This document shows, one piece after another, positions 36,401-45,846 of a DNA stretch of 64,000 nt. The stretch comes from Malus domestica (taxonomy: Eukaryota > Streptophyta > Magnoliopsida > Rosales > Rosaceae), in NCBI RefSeq assembly GCF_042453785.1, contig NC_091668.1, positions 29,761,501 through 29,825,500 on the forward strand, written 5' to 3'. Every line of letters starts with the position of its first letter. The stretch's first letter is position 1. The notes beneath the pieces were generated by a model. The model saw nothing but the letters and a program-made list of their open reading frames with translations, was not told the DNA's origin and ran no database searches. Both the position numbers and the translations under genes were made by a program.

Positions 36401-37477
36401 CCTAGGTGACCTTGTTGAACAACCATATGGCACACATCAGCATTTTAGTGTAAGCGTTAGTTCTGATTTCATCATTTTTTGGAACAACATGAGAGTTGAA
36501 AGTCAATTTATTCTTTTCAAGAGAGCTTATTAAGACATCCGATTACTTTGCAGGTTGACGGGATGCCTATAACTGTGGGAGTGGGAAATGTCATTTCTGA
36601 AAAAGGTTTTTCATTTTTGATGTCACCAGCTACCGCTGAATCAGTATGGAAAACTATTCTGTCACAGGGTGCTATCCCGATGGGCTCTAATGCATGGGAA
36701 AAACTACGAATTTTCCAAGGTAGAGAATTCGTGATTTAGATGTTGCTACTTTTACCCCTTTTTACATGAAAAATGCTTGGCTACAAAGTACTAGTGAGGA
36801 AGAACATCTTCCTCGCTGCTAAGCGGTCACTTCAAAGTTCAAAGTAATGCAACTCTCCACTTTCACAACATTAGTTTAAAAAGTCAACAAATTAAATGTC
36901 ATCAGCGTTGGACCCACTTCACCAATTCATGTAAAAAATTGGTCACATCTCAACCAAACGGAGAAAATTGTACACACTAACTTCTTCATTATATATACTG
37001 ATTATCATATGTTGACTATCATCTATTTTGTATTCTTAGCTACCAATTTGATTAACTTTGACAAGTTAGTGTGTACAAAGTCACCTAATATTTAAATTTC
37101 AGTGGCAGAAGATTTTTCATTTTCTTGTTGCTGTTTGAAACAACTGAAATTTGAAATTCGCTGAGTTCACATCAGTAATTTCATATACAATCTCACAGTG
37201 GACTAAAACATGCTTTTGGTGTTAACATGGAAAGGAAAATTTCTTATTTAATTCCTCATGTTTTAACAACAAATAAAGTAATTTTTATGGAATGCTATCA
37301 ATGTATTAAAAGCGTGAGGCGTGGGCGAGGCGTCCGAGGGATAGCCTAGGTGTGAGGCGAAGCCTCACGGGACCTAAATTTTTTAATATATACACTGAGC
37401 GTACACTTATATTATATTAAAAAAAAAGATTATTAATCAATAATCACCCTAAGCACACACATATATTATAAATACAT

Positions 37478-37516
<39 letters not shown>

Positions 37517-38652
37517 CATATATTATATTATATATATAAAATAGAGGATGAAAAGCACAATGAGCATACATATAACAATGCACGTAGAAGGCACACACAT
37601 CCATTATATAAAAAATAAAAATCAGAAAACAAGGTAGAGAGGTGATAGTGCAAGGAAGAGGTATGAGGTAGTTAAAACCCTACCCAAAATTTGGGTTTGG
37701 AAGTAATAAAAAAAATAAGTAAAAAAAATTAAAAAAAAAAAAAAAAAATCCCTTAGGCACGCCTAGGCGGCTCCGGCGACGCCTTCCGCTCACTCCCTCA
37801 AAACAGAGGCGGCAACCCTCAAGCCCAGCCTCACAGGGCGCCTAGGCACGCCCTGAGGCGAGCCTTTTAAAACATTGAATGCTATAGCTGATTAGATATA
37901 GAAATATGTAATCAAAGGTTTCTTGATAAAAGTAGTGAGTATAATCTTTTATAGTTCAGTTTTCTGTGATTTTCCCACATGATCATTTGCCCCCGCTAAC
38001 TTTTGCAGGAAGGCCAGCGCCTCAGAAGGAGCTTACCAATGAATATAATGTCTTGGAGGCTGGTCTCTGGAATTCAATCTCTTTAAACAAAGGTATCATA
38101 CTCTTTACTGGTATACATCTTACAGAAAAATGAAAAAATAGCTGGTCCTTTTTTTTTTTTTTTTTTGGTCGAATAAAATAGCTGGTCTAATTCAATCTTT
38201 TTTGCAGGGTGCTACAAAGGACAAGAGACTATAGCTAGACTCATAACATATGATGGAGTCAAGCAACGACTTTGGGGGATTTGTCTAGCAGCGCCGGCAG
38301 AGGTTGGCAGCATTCTTACAGTTGGAGGGAAAAAGGTAGTAGTTGTTTAACTCTTAATGTATTGTTAAAACATTGGGAAATAGAAGCTCCATGTCACTGG
38401 TTGCGGGCAGAAAATGAAACACAAGCTTCATGGTTGGCATCATAACAGCTTTTGAAATTTTCACAGGTTGGAAAGCTGACAAGTTGCACATCTGGAAAAA
38501 AGGAATCTGGATATATTGGTTTAGGCTATATCAAGAGACAATCTGTTTCGGAGGGAGACACCGTAATTGTTGGAGATGCCATTACTGGAACAGTGGTAGA
38601 AGTACCTTTTCTTGCTGGGCAACGCCCACCATCGAAAAGCTCAAGCTCTTGA
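33473..38652 (+). CDS. Plastid YgfZ/IBA57-type folate-binding protein, At1g60990-like (12 exons, 429 aa)
   Basis: Exons: 33473-33703, 33813-33914, 34387-34420, 35365-35438, 35570-35635, 35743-35807, 36184-36271, 36384-36449, 36554-36719, 38009-38092, 38208-38335, 38467-38652; phases are consistent over 1290 nt. The first ~70 residues are Ser/Arg-rich and look like a chloroplast transit peptide. The core is a GcvT-like folate-binding fold: FLHNQTTANF, CDTVFVTPTART, a barrel-like C-terminal part, and the family signature KGCYKGQE at residues 325-332, split across exons 10 and 11. The Cys is conserved. Proteins of this COG0354 type help assemble or repair iron-sulfur proteins in a tetrahydrofolate-dependent way; the role of the plastid member is less clear. 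It is annotated in Arabidopsis as a putative chloroplastic transferase. The length matches. A mitochondrial IBA57 identity is less likely given the transit sequence and similarity. Confidence 0.9.
37299..37877. mobile_element. hAT-type MITE in intron 9 of the YgfZ-like gene (579 bp)
   Basis: Terminal inverted repeats begin CAATGTATTAAAAGCG on the left and CAATGTTTTAAAAGGC on the right (reverse complement). They are flanked by identical 8-bp target-site duplications AATGCTAT at 37291-37298 and 37878-37885. An 8-bp duplication is typical of hAT transposition. The sub-terminal GC-rich, repeat-rich arms (GAGGCG, CCTAGGCG) enclose an AT-rich centre with (CA)n/(TA)n. It encodes nothing, so it is non-autonomous. 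Confidence 0.85.
37478..37522. repeat. (AC)n(AT)n compound microsatellite inside the MITE
   Basis: CACACACACACACACA followed by TATATATATATATATA in the AT-rich centre of the element. Confidence 0.85.
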
Positions 38653-39473
38653 GGTGCAATAAACCCTACATTACAAATTTGAAACCCAATTTTTATTTGT
38701 GCTTGAGTTTTGTGGTTGTTTACCAAAACAAAACACAATGTGATAAGTAATAGGGAAAATGACAATCCTTTTGACGCTCTCCATCCAAAGGGAATAAATA
38801 GCATTAAGTTTAATTTGTGGTATTTTGTGCAAATGGTTGGTTACGTTTACCGTTGATTGGCTAGAGTCCAAGATTTTCAGTGCAGTGACACTCTACTCTA
38901 GGTTGTTTTCGTTTTGAACACATTTACTTCATCTTTTGTGCCAGATTCATACAAATTTGAAGTTTTCGCTCTTCATGGCAATCAAACACGCCAGTTATTT
39001 ATATATAGTATTGGTAATCTGTATCTAACTATATGTTAAATGCTGATTTGAATTATGTTACCTTGCCATATACATATTGATGTACTAATTGTGCTTATAT
39101 GCATAAAACATTTGAACTTAGTTGGAAGATTAGGGTAAAGCATGTGGAGTTTAGGATTTAGCGTGTAGAATTTCTGTATGAAAGATAATTAGTTGCAAGC
39201 TTAACCGCAGTATTGGAAAACATAAGCAAAGGATTAGAAAGATTGCTAAGTTTGACACAAATACATTACACACTATCTGTTGCAAAATTCTCAGAGGAAT
39301 TTATATGTATATTCATAGTTTCCACCGTAGAGCTTTGTACATGGCTAGATACTACAACAACAACAACAACAACAAAGCCTTTTAGATACTAGTGTGAGTA
39401 TTTTTCTTTTCGCCCCAATGCTGATTGGTTCCTCTGTTCATAAGTCAGAAATGATGGAGAGATATTTGAACTG
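38653..39473. other. Convergent intergenic region
   Basis: It contains the 3' UTRs of the YgfZ-like (+) and DnaJ-like (-) genes. At 39351-39388 there is CTACAACAACAACAACAACA...AAGCCTTTTAG, the inverted 3' tail of an RTE-type LINE with no coding part attached. Confidence 0.5.
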
Positions 39474-41115
39474 TTAATCATAAGAACAATCTTGTAGAAT
39501 TTGAACTGCTTCTGCTAGGTTCTCGTCACTCAACTGTGTTGGAAAATTTACGAGACATGTGATCCGGAGGTCGCCTCTCTTTGTTGGCTCTTTAAGCTTT
39601 GGCATTCCCTGTCCTGGAATGACTTTTTCATAGCCATGATTTACGATGTCGTCTAATGAAAGTCTCATTTTGTCTCCTCCTAGCAGAGGAACTGGAAATG
39701 AGCAGCCTCCCAGTGCATCTGCCAGAGGGATCTCAACAGCGATTTCCAAATCGTCGCGGCCTGATCTTTTAAACAGATTGTGCCTCTTTTCATCTATCAA
39801 GAAGACTATGTCGGCTGGGAGGTACCCTGGTTTCTCATCGCCTTTTGCTTCAAATGTAATCTTCGTTCCTTTCCTCCATCCAGGCTGCACGTTTATTTTC
39901 AGTGTTTCCTCTTCTTGGACAATAATTCTGTAGATATATCATCACACACATCATTATATACATATATATACACACAGACTGTTTAATTATGTAAGAGTTT
40001 GTCAGCAACATTAGTAACAAACCCGGCATTGTTGATTACATCTCTTGTGATCTTGATCTTTTTTACACATCCGTGACACAACTCTTCAAGTGTGAATGCC
40101 AGCTTCTTCTCGATCGGAAGAGGTTTCTTTCTTGCAGTTGTTCGAGAGAACACAATGGGGGTTGTGCTCCTCCTGCTCACGCTTCTTGATAAAGACTCCG
40201 GTTGATCTGATGTGCCTGATTTACTGGCGTTTGATGATTGAGAGGTTGGTGATGGAGAGACCGGTGATGGAGTGGTGGGTGCTGAAGCGGCGGTGGGTGA
40301 TGGTAAGGGTATTTCAGTCTCAGATGGGTGCCTCCGGCTCATATTTCTTGATGTAAGGGAAGGAATGTCAATCTCTGAAGTGCTCCTTCGACCCCTATTT
40401 CTCGAAATAGGGGCAGAGATTTCGGTCTCAGAGGCATTTCTTCGACTCATAATTCTCGATAATGACGAGGATGTCGGAGAGGTGCTCCGGCTTGCACATC
40501 TTGAGAAGCTCATCGGTGTAGGTGTCTTAGATCTTCTACTCGTTGTTCTTGAAAGACTTCGGCGGGAGAGGAAGTTATCATCAACACTTCGTTCGAAACT
40601 GCCTACCGGTGTCGTTGGATAACTAATCGTAAAATTTTCGTCCTCCTGCTCCTCAGTTTCAATCGTTATGCAGATCAAGCATAAAATTAAATCAGGAACA
40701 AGCTAGAAAAATTTCCAACAGCATGATACATGTAAATTTTGATATATAAATCACGGAAAACATGTCATTAAATTTAACAAAACGTAATCACACGTCGGTA
40801 AATCACGTGTTAGTTGCATGATTAATGATTAGGGATTATGGTTTTGATGAGAGCATATGTTACCTTGTTGGTGTCGTGATTGTCCGTAAACTTGGATTCT
40901 CCATTCTTATTGTTGGGGGCCAATTTCATAACAAAGGATTTGTATCCTTTGCAAATATTCGAGATTCCGAGCATGTTGTAGAGATCCGACGTCGACGCTG
41001 AACGTGGACGATCCCCCATAAAGGGGAGGGGGAGGGGAGGAGGAGGAGGAGGAGGAGGAGGGTGGAGGAGGGAGGTCAATCGATCGATACCGGAAGAGAA
41101 TGGCTGGGGATCCAA
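39474..41115 (-). CDS. DnaJ C-terminal-domain protein with degenerate J-like region (3 exons, 442 aa)
   Basis: Exons on the minus strand: 41115-40864, 40645-40023, 39927-39474 (1329 nt, consistent phases; the exon 2 acceptor could also be 6 nt upstream). Residues 19-31 are a poly-Pro run. Residues 44-70 (DLYNMLGI...CKGYKSFVMKLAPNNK) align with helices I-II of a J domain, but HPD reads A66-P67-N68. A Ser/Arg-rich low-complexity stretch follows (about 95-200, repeats of SRRNASETEI type). Then comes the DnaJ C-terminal substrate-binding domain: FTLEELCHGCVKKIKI, NVQPGWRKGTKITF, IVFLIDEKRHNLFKR, IPLADALGGCSF and ending near YEKVIPGQGMP. There is no zinc-finger (CxxCxGxG) region. It should bind clients but not stimulate Hsp70 via HPD. 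Arabidopsis At1g11040 is the relative I recall. Confidence 0.88.
41036..41061. repeat. GGA triplet repeat encoding poly-proline
   Basis: On the plus strand a (GGA)n tract, on the coding minus strand (TCC/CCT)n, inside exon 1 of the DnaJ-like gene. In that frame it encodes the poly-Pro run at residues 19-27. Confidence 0.85.
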
Positions 41116-42205
41116 AGATGAAGAAGCGTTTCCTCAGGAGCTTTTGTGAGGCAAAATATTAGTGTTGTTTTTTGGGTGAGATGAAGGGAAAGTGTGTTTG
41201 TTATTGTGGCATGCATATGTCATGTCGTTTTTAATTATTTAATTTTACACTAAAATGTTTCTATTTTTAGGTTATTTCCGAGTAAACCTAACTGTTTTAT
41301 GTATTTTCATCACCCTACCCTCTCTAAAGTTTAGAAACCAATCATCTATTAATATATCCTTTATAATGTCTAATATATAAACTTTCATACGTCTATGAAG
41401 TATGAACTAAAGTTCTAAAAGGCGTTAGGTGCTAGTTCGGTGGTATATTGGAGCCTAGCCGAACTAGCGCTTAGGGTACTAGTTAGAGGCCTAACTGTTT
41501 TATGTCATATAAATAAATGTTTGTTTATACTTAAAAATACATAATTGATTAGAATACTTAAATTAAAAAAATAAAATAACATATACATCGGAGAGAGAGG
41601 ATCCTCGTCGGATCGTCTTTATGAGGATCTTATAAATCATTTAATCACATCCGTTCATTGTACGGTCAATTTTTATCAGGTACTGTTTAAATTCAATTTT
41701 AAATTAAAAAATTTACAATAATTCACAAAAAGATTCGGCGGGATCCTCCTGGTACATTGGAAAGTTACATAAAACAGAGGAGGCCCACAAACAAAAACAA
41801 AGCTACGTAGAACAAAAAAAATCTACTGAAACCGCCGCCGCAACAGTGTTTAAATTAAATAATTAGTAATTAATTACCAAATCTAGTCTAATCATATTTT
41901 GTATTGGTCACGCGCCTTTTGACAGTTACCGTGACGCCAATCAAACCCAGCAGCCAGCAGAAATTAAGCAGAGGAGGTTTGACTCATCAAACCAAACCCC
42001 ATCTCTCAAACTCACTGGCACAGTGGCTCAGAACTCGAACGCAGCACACCAAGCAATTCAGTTCCTTTCTCTCCCTCTAGAAACTTTTCTCTCTCTAGAA
42101 GTAGCTACACAGCAGCTTATCTTTTCCAAAACAATCACAGCCCACAACCTAAAGTTTCGGAATTTATTAGAAAGTTTGGAAATTTAGAGCAGACAAAGAG
42201 AAGAG
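41116..42205. promoter_or_regulatory. Divergent promoter region between the DnaJ-like gene and the kinase
   Basis: The two genes are head to head, so this 1.09-kb stretch must hold both promoters. 41419-41500 contains AAAAGGCGTTAGGTGCTAG-type repeat sequence. 41595-41752 is a MITE-like element (GAGAGGATCCTCGTCGGATC... on the left, GATTCGGCGGGATCCTCC on the right, roughly inverted). Nearer the kinase, GTTTGACTCA at about 41979 carries a TTGACT core resembling a W-box, the WRKY site common in receptor-kinase promoters. A CT-rich leader (TTCTCTCCCTCTAG) precedes the ATG. The factor assignment is inference. Confidence 0.45.
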
Positions 42206-44218
42206 ATGATGAAGCTTGCATGTGGTTTTTGGTTGTTTCTCTCTCTACTTTGTCTCTCTACCTTATCTCCATCAACCGCAGCAGAAGCACCAGCACCAGC
42301 TCCTCCTCCCTCCACAACCAACGTAACAACAACAGCAACATGTCCCATGGATCTGAGCTATGTCCTAAGAATCCCCTTCAACTCCTCCACCTGCAAAAAC
42401 TTCCAACCTCCTCCCAAAACCCCACAAATGGAGTCGGAGGACCCCACCAATAACCCCTGCTGCCAAACCCTTTTGTCCCTCTTCGGAATCTCCTTCGCGC
42501 AACGCCTCAAAGAAACCTCCCTCTTCAACCTCCCCAACCTCCCCACCTCCATTTCCTGCCTCCAAAACTACCAGTCCAAGCTCTCCTCCCTCTCCTCCCT
42601 CTCCCTCCCTCCCAATATTGTCAACTACTGCTGGGACCCTCTCCAGTTTGTCATCACCCCCAACATCTGCGCCAACATTCAGTCCACCAATGATTGGGTC
42701 TCCAAGCTCGGCCACTCCACCGTCCTCGACTCCGCCTGCCGCCCTGACCTCACCGATCTCTCCTCCTGCGGGGGCTGCGTCGACGCCGGCGTTGCCGTTC
42801 AGAAGATGCTGCTTGCCGTTGATGGTAACTCTTCTCACGGTCAGGACTGTTGGTACTTTACTATTCTTTATGCTGCTGGTATTGTCAACGAGTTTGGCCC
42901 TGAGAGTAATGGTGCTGTGAACTGTATATTTGGGTTGTCGTTTGATTCAAATACGCCTTCGTCGAAAAAGAGCAATACTGCTCTTGTTTTCGGCCTCACT
43001 GGCGCTGGAGTTGCGTTGTTTGTTATGTGTAGTTTGTTGGGATTGTACTTTTGGTATGATAGGAGGTGGAAGAACGAAGGGATGGAATCCGGTTTCGACT
43101 TGGAAGAACGAGATTCTAGGAGTAGAGTGAGACCAAACACTGGTTCAATTTGGTTCAAAATTCAGGACCTTGAGAAGGCAACTAATAACTTTTCGCAGAA
43201 GAATTTTATCGGTCGAGGTGGGTTTGGTGTTGTTTACAAGGGTGTGTTGCAGGATGGGACTACAGTTGCTGTTAAGAAAGTTATAGAATCTGATATTCAA
43301 GGGGATGCTGAGTTTTGCAATGAGGTTGAGATTATTAGCAATTTGAGGCACCGAAACCTTGTTCCGCTCAGAGGGTGTTGTATGGTCGAGGGGGAAGACA
43401 ATTACGAGGAGAAAGGAAGTCACAGGTACCTTGTCTACGATTACATGCCGAATGGGAATCTAGATGATCATATCTTTATTTCTCAGTCAAGTAATTCGAG
43501 CGGAATTGAAAGGAGACCCTTGACTTGGCCTCAAAGAAAGAGCATAATATTGGATGTGGCCAAGGGTTTAGCTTATCTGCACTATGGAGTGAAGCCTGCA
43601 ATATATCACAGAGATATTAAGGCGACAAACATACTCCTAGATGCAGATATGAAAGCGAGGGTGGCGGACTTTGGGCTTGCAAAACAGAGCATGGAAGGCC
43701 AGTCCCATCTCACGACTAGAGTGGCAGGGACTCACGGGTACTTAGCCCCCGAATACGCTCTTTATGGACAGCTGACTGAGAAGAGCGATGTTTATAGCTT
43801 TGGAGTGGTTATTTTGGAGATTATGTGCGGGAGGAAAGCTCTTGATTTGTCTTTGGAATCCCCTCGTGCTTTTCTGATCACAGATTGGGCTTGGTCATTG
43901 GTGAAATCTGGAAAAGCTGAGCAGGCTTTAGACTTTTCATTGGTGAAAGATGGGGATAATGCGAATTCGAATCCGAAGAGCATAATGGAGAGATATTTGC
44001 TGGTCGGCATTTTGTGTGCTCATGTAATGGTGGCTTTACGGCCTACCATTTTGGATGCCCTGAAAATGTTGGAGGGAGATATTGAGGTGCCACGGATTCC
44101 AGATAGGCCGATGCCCCTTGGTCATCCTTCAAGTTATGGCAACGACAACGGTAACACGTTCAGCATATCACCAGCTTTGAGCGGCCTAAAATTCCAAAGC
44201 GGAGACATGCTCAGGTAA
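42206..44218 (+). CDS. Receptor-like protein kinase, SPARK/RKF3-like, At1g11050-like (670 aa)
   Basis: Single exon. A signal peptide (residues about 1-26, LACGFWLFLSLLCLS core) leads into a short Pro-rich stretch and a Cys-rich extracellular domain (about 45-250) with the CPMDLSYVLRIPFNSSTC and CGGCVDAGVAVQKML patterns of the SPARK domain. The membrane segment is about 257-282. The kinase has IGRGGFGVVYKG (from about 334), VAVKK (Lys near 356), YHRDIKATN (about 466-474), DFGLAK (from about 487) and APEYALYG (from about 514), so the catalytic residues are intact, with an RD-type loop. It belongs to the group of Arabidopsis At1g11050 and RKF3; SPARK-containing relatives include arbuscular-symbiosis kinases. 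The ligand is unknown. A copia-like element sits 58 bp after the stop, and the last ~43 codons are duplicated at 56961. Confidence 0.93.
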   Translation: MMKLACGFWLFLSLLCLSTLSPSTAAEAPAPAPPPSTTNVTTTATCPMDLSYVLRIPFNSSTCKNFQPPPKTPQMESEDPTNNPCCQTLLSLFGISFAQRLKETSLFNLPNLPTSISCLQNYQSKLSSLSSLSLPPNIVNYCWDPLQFVITPNICANIQSTNDWVSKLGHSTVLDSACRPDLTDLSSCGGCVDAGVAVQKMLLAVDGNSSHGQDCWYFTILYAAGIVNEFGPESNGAVNCIFGLSFDSNTPSSKKSNTALVFGLTGAGVALFVMCSLLGLYFWYDRRWKNEGMESGFDLEERDSRSRVRPNTGSIWFKIQDLEKATNNFSQKNFIGRGGFGVVYKGVLQDGTTVAVKKVIESDIQGDAEFCNEVEIISNLRHRNLVPLRGCCMVEGEDNYEEKGSHRYLVYDYMPNGNLDDHIFISQSSNSSGIERRPLTWPQRKSIILDVAKGLAYLHYGVKPAIYHRDIKATNILLDADMKARVADFGLAKQSMEGQSHLTTRVAGTHGYLAPEYALYGQLTEKSDVYSFGVVILEIMCGRKALDLSLESPRAFLITDWAWSLVKSGKAEQALDFSLVKDGDNANSNPKSIMERYLLVGILCAHVMVALRPTILDALKMLEGDIEVPRIPDRPMPLGHPSSYGNDNGNTFSISPALSGLKFQSGDMLR

Positions 44219-44276
44219 TCTAGAAAAAAATTTGCGATTCTATATATAGTTTGTACATGGCCTTGAAGGATGTAAA
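44089..44276 (+). repeat. Source copy of the duplicated kinase 3' end
   Basis: From GCCACGGATTCC inside the kinase C-terminus to the target site GTAAA, this sequence recurs at 56961-57152 with about 90% identity by eye. It marks the left breakpoint of the segmental duplication. Confidence 0.8.
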
Positions 44277-44816
44277 TATTGGAGTAATGTTAGAAAATAT
44301 GAAAATAACACAAGAATTCTATTAATAATAATCATAAAGAAATTCACAACATCAATTTATGTATGAGATTAATATAAACAACTAAAACTGACAAACTTGG
44401 AGATTGAGGCTTTGCATAAATGCAATGTTCTTAAGACAGAATTTCGCCCCTACTCTTGTGTTTGTAGTTCGGTAGGCGTCCGTCTTCCAGGATTCAACAA
44501 TCTATAATCCGAAGTCAAAACATTTCAATCTTCGGACTCTAGTGAACTTCATATATTCTGTACTCTCAAGACACGACTCAGATTTTTACTAAGACATTGG
44601 AGAAAACTCTTCTCTTATTTTTTTTTAGACAGGTGGGATGCTTGAGTTCATATAGAACTCAAGCCATCCTTTTTGAAACATTATGACTGCTGCCTAAAGT
44701 TCCAACGAATATATACAACTCATGAATTTGAATTCAACTATGACACATGACTCTTATTTTTCATTCATACAAAAATTAAATGGTATAATATTAATTATAT
44801 TATATAATTTTCAACA
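44277..44816 (-). repeat. 3' LTR of the copia-like element (540 bp)
   Basis: The outer terminus reads TATTGGAGTAAT where the other LTR has TGTTGGAGCAAT, so the terminal G of the TG/CA rule has mutated. The inner terminus ends TTCAACA. Compared with the other LTR it lacks a short segment (GAGAGAGTTAGA) and has scattered substitutions. Confidence 0.85.
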
Positions 44817-45846
44817 ATCCCCCACATGAATGAAAAATTAGGAAGAATTTGAGAGTACAGGCGGACAAGAGATGTATCGGGAGAGGTGTCTTTTGGATTT
44901 GAACATACCCTAGTGAATATTTATTGGATTTACTTGGTGATGCAGTGGATATGGAATCTTGAACTGTTCACCGCAACATTAAACCGAGACAATAAGCAAC
45001 ACACATCACTAATCCTAATTTATTCTGGTTCATACGATTGTGTTCATTTTGATCCTCAACAAATTCCAGATTCATGAAAGCTTTAGAGAATTTAGCCATC
45101 TCATACTCACAGAAGCGACCCACTTCTACTCTCATATAGGTGACCACTGATTAAGAATACTTTGCAATATTCCTCTTATTTATAAGATATCATTGTCATT
45201 AAGTATAAATATACATCCTAAAATTTCTGCAAACAACACACTTCTTCCACCATAGGATTGAGGTATATAGTGTGTTAACTTCTTTGAATTATGCCCAACC
45301 AGTTTGCCTATTGAACTTAGACCATGAGATCTCCAATCAACTATGTTAGGTTTCCGTTCGGCTGATTTATTAGTTTTGTTGGCTTTAGCCTCATTCCCCT
45401 CGATGATCAACTTACTCTCTAGTCTAACCTTTAATAATTGGATCCACCACTAGGTTGACTATCATTAATGGTGTGCACAATCCATCTTATGAAATTATAT
45501 TTCATACGAGAGTAGTTGTTTGACATTGTTTGAAATGTCAAGTCCTCAAAATTATATTAGGACATGCTAACACTAAGCACTTGAGTAAACTTCCCCACAT
45601 TTAAGGTATTTGTAAGAAGGTCTCCAACCTTGTCATACCTTAAACATTATTTATCATAAGATATATTGCGTATTATCTCTTTTATCTTGCAAAGTACTCT
45701 TTTCAATTTAGACATTCTACTTTGTCCTATTCGACAAACCATCACAACATATGAAGTCAATATGCTTCATATCCAGATTATCCAGTACACCTCTAATTGA
45801 GGATTGATTTCCTTATGTGACTGCATGTATTTCCACTTATGTACTT

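Noticed and set aside
40096..40622. Plus-strand frames opposite the DnaJ-like exon 2
   Set aside because: Shadow of the Ser/Arg repeat region of a well-supported minus-strand exon.
42365..42838. Gly/Glu-rich 157-codon frame antisense to the kinase ectodomain
   Set aside because: Mirror image of a Pro/Ser-rich coding region; a typical shadow frame.
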